Assembly (NCBI GenBank): GCA_028873965.1
Contig: JAPPMU010000052.1
Location: 1-64,000, forward strand
DNA: 64,000 bases
Direction: 5' to 3'
Source: Chloroflexota bacterium
Lineage (GTDB): Bacteria > Chloroflexota > Dehalococcoidia > Lucifugimonadales > UBA3495
The first letter of the stretch is position 1, and the number at the start of each line of letters is the position of its first letter. A program made the position numbers and the translations under genes. Positions 8,576 to 16,475 of the stretch are shown piece by piece. Below the pieces are notes generated by a model that saw only the letters and a program-made list of their open reading frames with translations, ran no database searches and had not been told where the DNA came from.

Positions 8576-9439
8576 TCAGCGCAACAATTGATCCCCGCAG
8601 CTGGTGCAAAATGTGGCGTCAAGCCGGTTGCCATTCCCGCAGTAACTACAGTATAGCGCGGCAATCTCACTCCGCCCCGACGCAGTTGCTGTACCACAAA
8701 AACGACAGTAGCGGCTAACAATGCTGATACGTCGCCGGCAGGCGGGGCAGTCCATGCGTGGATAGTTGCGGCGGTAACGGAACGGGGAAACGCGTCGCGC
8801 CCAAGTGAAACGTCCCACCGCCCAGGCTACTCCCAAGGTAACCAGAACGACTGCCGCCGGCCAAAACGTAAATACCACCACATTGAATATGCCATGAACC
8901 AACGCGCCAGCTGAGATGCCTGCCAGCGTTTGCCAACTCTGGCGTCGCCCGGCTTGCACCTGCCGTCCCAGCGCATAACCCCAGAAGCTGCCAAAAACGA
9001 CGTGCGCTGCGGTGCTCAAAGGAGCACGTCCCACCATGACAAGGGGGCCGTAGGACAGCACGTAGAAAAGGTTTTCCAGCGATGCGAAGCCGAGGCTGGC
9101 GGCGGCGCTGTACACCAACCCGTCGCCCGGTTCGTCAAAATACGCAGAACGATATGCCAGCAAGCGGACGGCCAGAAACTTACAGAACTCCTCCACTGGC
9201 CCGACCACAAGCAACATTCCGGTGGCGATGGTAGCCAGGCTCGCTGATTTGAGCTGAGTTGGGTCGTCCACAAAAACAGTGTTGAGAGCGCCAGCCGGCA
9301 GGGTTGAAGCCATACCCATCAGAAATGTGAATACCAGCAGCTGTCGGGGTCCCGGGCGAAACACTCCCCGGCGGATAAAGAACCACAGCCAGAAAATGCC
9401 GGGAGCGAAGGCGAGTAATGGAAACAGGAGTAGCTCCAA
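8576..9439 (-). CDS. PrsW-family membrane metalloprotease with zinc-ribbon tail
   Basis: The protein is multi-pass, with the PrsW signatures EEFCKFLAVR, FASLENLFYVLSYG and a later conserved His in TAAHVVFGSFWGYALG. These form the intramembrane metal site that cleaves anti-sigma factors in Bacillus PrsW. After the membrane domain come two CxxC pairs forming zinc ribbons (CPACRRR...CRFCG and CSYCGNGN...CTSCG), probably cytoplasmic. The next gene upstream also carries N-terminal zinc ribbons, suggesting a functional pair. The substrate is unknown. Confidence 0.88.
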   Translation of the reverse strand: MELLLFPLLAFAPGIFWLWFFIRRGVFRPGPRQLLVFTFLMGMASTLPAGALNTVFVDDPTQLKSASLATIATGMLLVVGPVEEFCKFLAVRLLAYRSAYFDEPGDGLVYSAAASLGFASLENLFYVLSYGPLVMVGRAPLSTAAHVVFGSFWGYALGRQVQAGRRQSWQTLAGISAGALVHGIFNVVVFTFWPAAVVLVTLGVAWAVGRFTWARRVSPFRYRRNYPRMDCPACRRRISIVSRYCRFCGTATASGRSEIAALYCSYCGNGNRLDATFCTSCGDQLLR

Positions 9440-9448
9440 TCTGACCGC

Positions 9449-10429
9449 CTATTTACGTATCACCACAGTATCGCAAATCAAGTCGTGCAACCCTCGTTGA
9501 TCGCTCCGCAACGCGATCATCAAATAGCCGACGCCGAAAATTAACATGGATAGAATTCCAGCGAAGTATCTAGCCAAGGCGCGTCCGGGTCCAACTTTTG
9601 AACCGTCTGGTCGAAGAACGTACACGCCCAGCAAACGCTTCCCTATAGTTGTAGCCCAAACCGAAACAGCCGCTGTGTAGTACAGGACGCTCACCACGAG
9701 GCTCAGCAAGTCCACCCAATGCAATCCCGTGTCAGAGGCAAAGTATTCGTCAAACCCCGGCCATGCTGCGATAAAGACCATTTGGACAGCGGTCAGTACA
9801 ACGAGGTCGATTAGCCATCCCCAGAAACGTCTCCCGAACCCTGCCCGTTGGCTGGCATGATCTACCACGCTTCGGGTTGCCGCCGATTCCAAATCATCCA
9901 GAGGAAGGCCGCAAGAGAAACAGAACAAGGACCCTGGTTCGCTGATACGGTTGCAGCGTGGACAGGCGACGGTGGAACCAGATGAGGAAGGCTGATGCAG
10001 GTCAGCCGTGTCAGCCACAGTGTCATTTGTAGGAATTGATGACGACGCCGATGGTTTAACCGGGTTGGGCTTGAGGCGTTGAGCCAATGACTTGATGCTA
10101 AGGGAGGAGTATGTGGCTAAGGCCTTGGCTCCACGGGCAGTGACTATGCTGCCTCGTTTGATCCGAGGCGCAGAATACGCAGCCACATCAATACTGAGAG
10201 TTTTCAGATCAACGCCGATGTCCCTGATGCCAGTTTCCCGCGCCTTACCGCGCGGCGTAACCGTATGGGAATTTGATACTGGCAGAGAGTTGCCGCATCG
10301 GTGACAGAAGCGACTTTCCGGAGGGTTGTCAGCGCGGCAATCAGGGCAGACCAATGGCATCCGCGTTCCGCAAAGGTTGCAGAAAATGGCGGAGGCCACG
10401 GCGATTTCTAGACAGTTGGGGCATTGCAT
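9449..10429 (-). CDS. Zinc-ribbon and RDD domain membrane protein
   Basis: The N-terminus has two adjacent zinc ribbons (CPNCLEI...CNLCG and CPDCRAD...CHRCG), then a low-complexity linker, and a third ribbon near residue 150 (CPRCNRI...CFSCG). The C-terminal third is an RDD domain: AGFGRRFWGWLIDLVVL, TIGKRLLGVYV and a final QRGLHDLICDTVV. RDD proteins are small membrane proteins, some implicated in ion transport. It sits nine bases upstream of the prsW-like gene, so they are almost certainly co-transcribed. Confidence 0.88.
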   Translation of the reverse strand: MQCPNCLEIAVASAIFCNLCGTRMPLVCPDCRADNPPESRFCHRCGNSLPVSNSHTVTPRGKARETGIRDIGVDLKTLSIDVAAYSAPRIKRGSIVTARGAKALATYSSLSIKSLAQRLKPNPVKPSASSSIPTNDTVADTADLHQPSSSGSTVACPRCNRISEPGSLFCFSCGLPLDDLESAATRSVVDHASQRAGFGRRFWGWLIDLVVLTAVQMVFIAAWPGFDEYFASDTGLHWVDLLSLVVSVLYYTAAVSVWATTIGKRLLGVYVLRPDGSKVGPGRALARYFAGILSMLIFGVGYLMIALRSDQRGLHDLICDTVVIRK

Positions 10430-10495
10430 AGGCTAACTCGCTAGGACACCCTGGTATCCAGTCGCACTCGTTTGGTGTGATCAGTCAGCAGTTGC

Positions 10496-11395
10496 CTAAC
10501 CTTGCAACCTCAGCGGCGCAATGGGGTTGGCGTCTTGCGGCGGCAGCGCGAGGTCCCCGGTGCGGCCTCGCCAGCGGTCGGCCAGGGGCCAGGACAAGAG
10601 CGTCGGCGGTTCGACGTCCTGCGCAGCCTCGGCGACTCCCGCAATGCCAGCGTCCTGGTCGTCGTCGGGGTTGTCGGCGTCCGGACGCCACGGCCACGGG
10701 AGATGCCGTCTCCAGGGATCCGAACCTCCGTACCCGTTGGCTTCGGCCACCACTGCCATCACCTGGTGGGGACGGTACACGCGGTGGGTCGGTCGCTCCG
10801 CCAGTATCGCCTCCTGGTCTATGGTTGCCCACAGGGCGGCGACGGAGGTCGCGCCGACGCTGCGGGCGCAGATGATGTCCTGCGGCCCGTCCCCCACGTA
10901 CATGGCATCGCTCGGATCAACGGCCATCGTTTGCAGGACGTCCAGCAACCCGTCGGGTGCCGGTTTGTAGGGTCGCGCGTCGGTCTTGAAATTTGCGTAC
11001 TCGACCAGCGGGGCCAGCCCGGACTCTCGCAACTCGATCTCCCCGAAGTACGGGATCTTGTCCGACAGGATGCCCACCCGTATTCCACGTCGCCGGAACG
11101 CGTGCAACAGCGTGGCAACTCCCGGGTACAGGTAGCGGCGATGCCCGTCAATGGCGTGGTAGTGGCTCAGGTAAACGGGAAGGATGCCCTCCAGCTCGTC
11201 CTGGGCCTCGGGATGGGTGCCGAAAAACCACAGGAGGTGTTGGTGAAATGGGCGATGGAATTCGGCGGCGACCGCCTCGGCGGTGGGCGCAACCATGCCC
11301 AGTTCCCTCGCGGTGCTTTCCATTAGTCCCAAGTGGATGCCCCAGCTGTTCCACAGGGTCAGATCCCAGTCGAAAACCACCGCCTGCATTGCCAC
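10496..11395 (-). CDS. HAD-family hydrolase (phosphoglycolate phosphatase-like)
   Basis: HAD motifs are in order: FDWDLTLWNS with the nucleophile Asp, GILSDKIP, a Lys in PYKPAPDG, and the acidic MYVGDGPQDI. A helical cap lies between motifs 1 and 2, as in Gph/PGP phosphatases. The last 70 residues are Pro/Asp/Trp-rich and unlike the HAD core, so they are probably disordered. The substrate is not predictable. Confidence 0.87.
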   Translation of the reverse strand: MAMQAVVFDWDLTLWNSWGIHLGLMESTARELGMVAPTAEAVAAEFHRPFHQHLLWFFGTHPEAQDELEGILPVYLSHYHAIDGHRRYLYPGVATLLHAFRRRGIRVGILSDKIPYFGEIELRESGLAPLVEYANFKTDARPYKPAPDGLLDVLQTMAVDPSDAMYVGDGPQDIICARSVGATSVAALWATIDQEAILAERPTHRVYRPHQVMAVVAEANGYGGSDPWRRHLPWPWRPDADNPDDDQDAGIAGVAEAAQDVEPPTLLSWPLADRWRGRTGDLALPPQDANPIAPLRLQG

Positions 11396-11450
11396 CTCCC
11401 GTGGTTGGGCCAGGCTCTGACGGATACCTTCGCGAATACGGAAAGCGCGT

Positions 11451-12254
11451 TTAACAGTGACCCGGGTGGCTCTGACCCCCGCCCTGGTAGTCGATAGCGC
11501 TGGGCATCACGGTGGTGCCGGGGTGCTCCGCTCGCCCGAGTTTGACAGTGACCGCGCCGCTGGCGTAGTGCAGCACGCCGCTGACCTCCAGGGTGGGCGA
11601 GTCGGCGAGATAAGTGATGTCGCCGTTGGATTCCACTCGGAAGGGCCGGTCGTGGCCGGGATAAATGGTATTGGCGGCGGCGACGATTTTCTGGATGCTG
11701 GCCCTGGCGTCGGCCTCGCTCCAGAAGATGATCGCCGGCGTGCCCCGGCCAATCGCCCCGGCATCCGACATGGCGTCGCCGCCGATGCACACCGCGCCGG
11801 CCTCCGTTTCCACGACGACGCTGATGTGGCCACGGGTATGTCCGGGCGTCTCGATGATCCTAACCCCGGGCTCCAGTTCCGTTTCGCCGCTGACCGCGTT
11901 GACCTTCTGCTGCAGCAGGGTGTCGGCGAAGTACCTCGCGGTGGCCAGGTCGCCGACCCGGGGGTTGCGGCTGTATTCTAGCTCGTCGGCGTGGATCACG
12001 ATTTCCGCGTTGGGGAAGAGATCGGTATTCTGGGAATGGTCCCAGTGCGCGTGGGTTAAAATCACCCGGCCAATGTCGTCCGTGGAAATGCCATGCGCGG
12101 CCAGCTCGTCGACCAGCATGTTGCGACGGCCAAAGTGCGCCACGTCCACAATGGACAGCACCTCGCCGCGGATCAGAGTAACGGTACACAAGCCCAACCG
12201 CGTCTGGTCGGTGTTGATGGAGTATCCGCCCATGATGATTTCCAGTTCCGGCAT
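11451..12254 (-). CDS. Metallo-beta-lactamase-fold hydrolase
   Basis: The zinc motif ILTHAHWDHSQN (HxHxDH) lies near residue 70, with a later metal His in TPGHTRGH and an Asp in GGDAMSD. At 267 residues it fits the glyoxalase II/N-acyl-homoserine-lactonase-like branch. The ATG is preceded by GGAGG, and a TATAAT box sits 54-59 bases upstream. The HAD gene follows after 55 bases on the same strand. Confidence 0.87.
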   Translation of the reverse strand: MPELEIIMGGYSINTDQTRLGLCTVTLIRGEVLSIVDVAHFGRRNMLVDELAAHGISTDDIGRVILTHAHWDHSQNTDLFPNAEIVIHADELEYSRNPRVGDLATARYFADTLLQQKVNAVSGETELEPGVRIIETPGHTRGHISVVVETEAGAVCIGGDAMSDAGAIGRGTPAIIFWSEADARASIQKIVAAANTIYPGHDRPFRVESNGDITYLADSPTLEVSGVLHYASGAVTVKLGRAEHPGTTVMPSAIDYQGGGQSHPGHC

Positions 12255-12307
12255 AATGTCCCTCCGCCAGAATTTGCGGCGCGCTGCTGAACAGCCCGGC
12301 CGGCGCG

Positions 12308-12313
12308 ATTATA
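12308..12313 (-). promoter_or_regulatory. -10 box of the MBL-fold gene
   Basis: On the minus strand it reads TATAATCGCGCCGG, identical over 14 bases to the box at 3820. No clear -35 is seen. Confidence 0.6.
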
Positions 12314-12362
12314 GCACCGCGCCCGGCGCAGCTCAGCGAACCCGAAGCCCTTCTGCTCTCTG

Positions 12363-13895
12363 ATGGCCCCTCCGGTCGAAATCGTCCTGCTGAACGGGAA
12401 GATCCTCGCCGGGGAAGGCAGCCCGAGCGCGCTGGCCGTGGCCGGCCGGAAAGTTCTGGCGGTGGGCGACGAACGGGAAATCCGGGGATTGGCTACGCCG
12501 GACACGACTGTGCTGGACTGCGGCGGCCGCAGGGTCATCCCGGGCATCGTGGACGCACATTGCCACGTGTTGGCCGCTGCTGCCACCAGCCGGTGGGTCG
12601 ATTGTCGTCCGACGGCGATGCCCGATGTCGACGCGGTAATTGACGCGCTGCGTGAAGCCCCAGGTTCCGCTGATGATTGGATACGCGGCTACGGATACGA
12701 TGACTCTCCCGCAGGCCGGGGCCGGCACTTGACCCGGCACGATCTGGACCGGGTTTCTATATCGCGGCCGGTCCGGGTGGACCATCGCTCCGGGCATGCG
12801 TGCGCGCTCAACAGCCGCGCGCTGGCGTCCGTCGGGATCGACCGCCGGACGTCGGACCCGCCCGGGAGCGTGATTGTGAGAGATCACGAGGGGGAGCCCA
12901 CCGGACTGCTCCTGGAAATGGCCGACTGGTTGCGTGAACGCTTGGGAGTATCCGACGATGCCTCTTTCGAGGATGTGCAAGGCGCCGTGCGCGAGTTCGG
13001 CGACAAGTTGCTGGCCTATGGCATCACGGCCGTCACGGATGCCGGGCCGAGCAATGGCCTCGACCGTTGGCGGTATTTCCGGAGAGTGTCCGGTGACGGC
13101 ACGCTGCCCCTGCAGCTGACCATGATGGTCGGCTTCGACCGGTTGGATGAAATGCTGCACGCCGGGTTGGGCTACGGCGCCACCGCCAACGATGGCCGGC
13201 TGACTGTGAGTCACGCCAAGATTATGCTCACCGCGTCCACCGGGCAACTGCGACCGGATCCTGCGCAGCTAACTGAGATGGTGGCTCACGCCCACCGGCT
13301 GGGCTTCCCGGTGGCGATCCACGCGGTGGAGCGGGATGCCGTCGTCGCGGCCGCGCTGGCCATCGGCGACGCGCGGCCGCTCATTGCCGACGATGGCAGC
13401 CGGGTTCGGGACCGCATCGAGCACTGCGCCGAATGTCCTCCGGACGTGCTCGCGTTGGTGGCCCAAAGCGGAGCGATGGCTGTCCCGAATCCCGGGTTTT
13501 TGCACTACGACGGCGAGCGATACCTCCGCACTGTTGCAGCCGACCTGCTGCCTCACCTCTACCCGATGGGCGCGTTGCTCGCCCGTGGAATCCGAACTCG
13601 CCTGGGCTCCGACGCACCGGTGGTCGAACCAAACCCGTGGGCGGCAATGGCGGCCGCGGTGTCACGGCAATCGGCCGGCGGCGTTGATCTTGGTGGCGAG
13701 GTGGTGAAGTCGGTGGCGCAAGCGCTGACCCTGCACTCCGGCACGCAGCGCATTGCGGCGGGGATGCCGGCGGACCTGGCGGTGGTGGATCCCGATCCGT
13801 TCGCGGTTTCGACGGCGAATTTACCCGAGGTTCGTTCCGTGGCGACCATCGTGGCCGGAGGGTTGGTTTGGCGCGACGGGCGACCTAGTCAATAA
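12363..13895 (+). CDS. Amidohydrolase family protein (YtcJ-like)
   Basis: The 510-residue metal-dependent hydrolase has an N-terminal beta-sandwich (VLLNGKILAGEG) and the metal motif VDAHCH near residue 63. Later His residues lie in the TIM barrel (IHAVERDA, IEHCAE) and the catalytic Asp in GSDAPVVEPNPW. This layout is that of the amidohydrolase-3/YtcJ group, whose substrates are mostly unknown. It is divergent from the MBL-fold gene, and its 3' end overlaps the opposite retropepsin-like gene by 11 bases. Confidence 0.88.
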   Translation: MAPPVEIVLLNGKILAGEGSPSALAVAGRKVLAVGDEREIRGLATPDTTVLDCGGRRVIPGIVDAHCHVLAAAATSRWVDCRPTAMPDVDAVIDALREAPGSADDWIRGYGYDDSPAGRGRHLTRHDLDRVSISRPVRVDHRSGHACALNSRALASVGIDRRTSDPPGSVIVRDHEGEPTGLLLEMADWLRERLGVSDDASFEDVQGAVREFGDKLLAYGITAVTDAGPSNGLDRWRYFRRVSGDGTLPLQLTMMVGFDRLDEMLHAGLGYGATANDGRLTVSHAKIMLTASTGQLRPDPAQLTEMVAHAHRLGFPVAIHAVERDAVVAAALAIGDARPLIADDGSRVRDRIEHCAECPPDVLALVAQSGAMAVPNPGFLHYDGERYLRTVAADLLPHLYPMGALLARGIRTRLGSDAPVVEPNPWAAMAAAVSRQSAGGVDLGGEVVKSVAQALTLHSGTQRIAAGMPADLAVVDPDPFAVSTANLPEVRSVATIVAGGLVWRDGRPSQ

Positions 13896-14247
13896 CCACG
13901 TCGCCGCCTTCCCACATTTGCACGGTCAGTGTGCTGCCTTGGAACAGATTTGTACCTAACAGGAACTGGTTTTCCGATTCCATAACGTAGACGCCACGGT
14001 AATCTCCGTTCCAAATCACCGTGGCCACGTAAAAATTGCACTTGACTATCTGACCATCAGCCAGCGTCATCTCGGTCTGGCCGGCGGGAGTGAAACCCAG
14101 TTGTCCTATGAATTCAACGCCAAGTGTCAGGTCACTGTCAAATCCGGTATCGACGACTACTTCCCGGCGCCACCGATAGCCGTTGATGTCCAAAATTGCG
14201 ACAGGCACAATGGGCTCCAGGTCTTGATTGACGAACCCGGCAATCAC
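13885..14247 (-). CDS. Retropepsin-like (clan AA) aspartic protease-like protein
   Basis: The 120-residue single-lobed protein has VVDTGFDSDLTL as the active-site D-T-G motif near residue 33 and a late hydrophobic-Gly segment (FLLGTNLF) that would complete the fold. Such proteins dimerize in clan AA. It overlaps an 89-residue upstream gene by four bases, so the two are translationally coupled. A second clan AA gene lies at 46987 in this window. The role is unknown. Confidence 0.75.
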   Translation of the reverse strand: MIAGFVNQDLEPIVPVAILDINGYRWRREVVVDTGFDSDLTLGVEFIGQLGFTPAGQTEMTLADGQIVKCNFYVATVIWNGDYRGVYVMESENQFLLGTNLFQGSTLTVQMWEGGDVVID

Positions 14248-14513
14248 AATCTACTCCCATAGTGCCCGCCCATTTTCACGGCTGCCGGATAACCGATGCG
14301 AAAGACAAAAAACAGAGTCGGCAGCGGGTGCCGTTGCCGCAACTTTTCGTTGGCGTCTCTGAACCGGTCTCCAATCGCATAGTCGCCCGTCTCGACTTCC
14401 AGGGCCAAATAGCGACCGTGTTCGTGCGGTTCCAGCTTGTGCCGCAACCCTGCGTCGTAGATGGCGTGGGCGCGGGTCGCCAGATCATCGCGCTGGCGTT
14501 TGTCGGTAGCCAT
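14244..14513 (-). CDS. Small protein coupled to the retropepsin-like gene
   Basis: The 89-residue soluble protein begins MATDKRQRDDLATRAHAIYD and contains HEHGRYLALEVETGDYAIGD. I do not recognise a named domain. The ATGA overlap with the aspartic-protease-like gene suggests a two-gene unit. A toxin-antitoxin-type arrangement is possible from size and coupling, but nothing in the sequence proves it. Confidence 0.7.
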   Translation of the reverse strand: MATDKRQRDDLATRAHAIYDAGLRHKLEPHEHGRYLALEVETGDYAIGDRFRDANEKLRQRHPLPTLFFVFRIGYPAAVKMGGHYGSRL

Positions 14514-14602
14514 GACAATCTCCTTCCCTTTATCAGGGTTGGCACGGAGTAGCCGGCCCCGGCAGCGACGCCGGAGCCGATAATCCCGAGAGCTTGCCGC
14601 AA

Positions 14603-15490
14603 TTAGTGCCCCACGCGGTCCTGGAATTCCCGCTCGGTGGTCGCTGCCTCCACCGCCTGGTATTCGGGCAGGCTGATCAGGGCCTCCACCTCGGCGCGAC
14701 GCTGGGCAACCTCTGCCGCGCCGATGCCGATGTGGCCGGTGTCGCGCAAGCTGGTGTATGCGTTCTGGATGCCCTGCACCGCTGCGATGGCCGGCGTGGT
14801 GGCGTAGATGATGACCTTGTAGCCCAGCTCCTCGTATTCCTGCACCGTGATGTCGTCGGTGCCTGCGATGACCAGCAGCGGCACGTCGGGTACGCCGGCG
14901 CGGAAGGTCGCCAGGTCCTCACGCTGGCGGACGCCCCGGGGCATCACCACGTCCACGCCCAGGTCGCGCAGGGCGTTGCCGCGACTGATAGCATCCTCCA
15001 TGTCGCCCTCCACGGCGGTGAAGGAATCGGTGCGGCCGATGATCAGGAAGTCGGGGTCGCTGCGGGCTTCCAGCGCATAGCGCATCTTTTCCAGGAACTC
15101 GTCGATGGGGATCACGTGCTCCAGGCCGGCGTGGTAGGACGCGCGCTTGGGGAACACCTGGTCCTCGATGTGGATGCCGCAGATGCCGGCGCGCTCGAAG
15201 GTGCGCACCGTGTGCATGGTATGCACCGGATCGCCGTAGCCGGCGCCGGCGTCGCAGATCACCGGCAGCGGCACCGATTTCGCCACCCGCTGGGCAACGT
15301 CGACCTGCTCGGTCAGCGTCATCAGCGGCTCGGTGACGGCCAGGTGGGCGCCGCTCATGTAGCCGCCCACGTACACGGTGTCGAACCCCAGCGACTGCAC
15401 CACGCGCGCCGACATCGGGTCGTAGGCGCCGGGGGCCACAATCGTTTCGCCGGCGGTCAGTCGGTTTTTCAGGTCGGAACGCAGAGACAT
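14603..15490 (-). CDS. Isocitrate lyase/PEP mutase family enzyme
   Basis: The 295-residue TIM-barrel protein begins LTAGETIVAPGAYDPMSAR and contains VYVGGYMSGA, the metal-binding CDAGAGYGDP, IHIEDQVFPKR and IIGRTDS, which define the ICL/PEPM superfamily. The KKCGH catalytic loop of true isocitrate lyase is absent; this protein has KRASYH instead, so it is not a lyase of the glyoxylate cycle. It may be an oxaloacetate/2,3-dimethylmalate-type C-C lyase or a phosphonomutase relative. It stands alone between two unrelated genes. Confidence 0.87.
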   Translation of the reverse strand: MSLRSDLKNRLTAGETIVAPGAYDPMSARVVQSLGFDTVYVGGYMSGAHLAVTEPLMTLTEQVDVAQRVAKSVPLPVICDAGAGYGDPVHTMHTVRTFERAGICGIHIEDQVFPKRASYHAGLEHVIPIDEFLEKMRYALEARSDPDFLIIGRTDSFTAVEGDMEDAISRGNALRDLGVDVVMPRGVRQREDLATFRAGVPDVPLLVIAGTDDITVQEYEELGYKVIIYATTPAIAAVQGIQNAYTSLRDTGHIGIGAAEVAQRRAEVEALISLPEYQAVEAATTEREFQDRVGH

Positions 15491-15608
15491 TTGAGTACAC
15501 CTCCGATCAGGCAGGAATGGTGGTCAGATTCGTGCCGCCCAGCGTACCATACCGGGGCTCCACGCATGGGCCGGGTAGGAGCGCGACCACCGGGTTGCCC
15601 GCTCTGGG

Positions 15609-16433
15609 CTAGATGGGGAAAGCCCGCTCCAGCGCCTGCCGCTGATCCGTCGTCAGGCTCCAGCCGGAGGCTTCGCAGTTGGCCGCGGTTCTCTCAACGC
15701 TGTTGGATTTGGGGATGGCGATGATCCCCGTCTGGTCGGCTACCCAATTCAGCGCGACCTGTGCCGCCGTTTTCCCAACCTCGCCGGCGACTTCCTCCAA
15801 TACGTCGTTGTCGCGGTTCCGGCCCAACGCCCGGCGCAGACGACCGCCCCGATTGCCCACCAGGGCGCCTTCATGCAGAGGCGAGTACGCGATCACCGTC
15901 ATATTGTTTCGGCGGCAGTAGGGGATCACGTCGCGCTCGGCGCTGCGGCGGCGCAGGTTGTACAGGATCTGGTTGGAGACGATGGGCACGTTGGGCATGG
16001 CCGCCTGGGCTTCCCGCATCTCGTCCACCGAAAAATTGCTGACGCCCACGTGCGCCACCGCGCCATCGGATACCAGGCGATCCATGGCGCGCATGGTTTC
16101 GGCAACGGGCACCCTGGGGTTGGGCCAGTGGATTTGGTACAGGTCAATGCGGTCCACAGCCAGCAGACGCAGGCTTTGCTCGGCGGCCCTGAGCACCTCG
16201 TCGTAGCGCAGATGGCTGCCCAGCACCTTGGTCGCCACGATGACCTGGTCTCGAATCCCGGCTATCGCCTCGCCCACCGCGGCCTCGGTGCGGTACATCT
16301 CCGCGGTATCGATCAGGTTTGCGCCCAGCTCGACCCCGCGCCGCAATGGTTCGGGACCGCCGGTGTACCGCCAGGTTCCAAGCCCGATCTCGGGTACCAT
16401 CAGGCTCGACGATCCCAACCGTTCGTAATTCAT
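15609..16433 (-). CDS. Aldo/keto reductase
   Basis: The 274-residue protein has the AKR order: LGTWRYTGG, the catalytic Asp and Tyr in LIDTAEMY, Lys in VIVATKVLG, His in YQIHWPN, and an NADPH-site tail with IAIPKSNSVERTAANCEA. The enzyme reduces aldehydes or ketones with NAD(P)H in the cytoplasm. The short form without extra loops resembles the general 2,5-diketogluconate-reductase-like group. The substrate is unknown. Confidence 0.92.
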   Translation of the reverse strand: MNYERLGSSSLMVPEIGLGTWRYTGGPEPLRRGVELGANLIDTAEMYRTEAAVGEAIAGIRDQVIVATKVLGSHLRYDEVLRAAEQSLRLLAVDRIDLYQIHWPNPRVPVAETMRAMDRLVSDGAVAHVGVSNFSVDEMREAQAAMPNVPIVSNQILYNLRRRSAERDVIPYCRRNNMTVIAYSPLHEGALVGNRGGRLRRALGRNRDNDVLEEVAGEVGKTAAQVALNWVADQTGIIAIPKSNSVERTAANCEASGWSLTTDQRQALERAFPI

Positions 16434-16475
16434 GCCGACTGCTTCCTTATGCGATTGCGGGATTCACCGCAGAGA

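Noticed and set aside
14603-15490. Isocitrate lyase of a glyoxylate shunt
   Set aside because: The KKCGH catalytic loop is absent and the length is too short.
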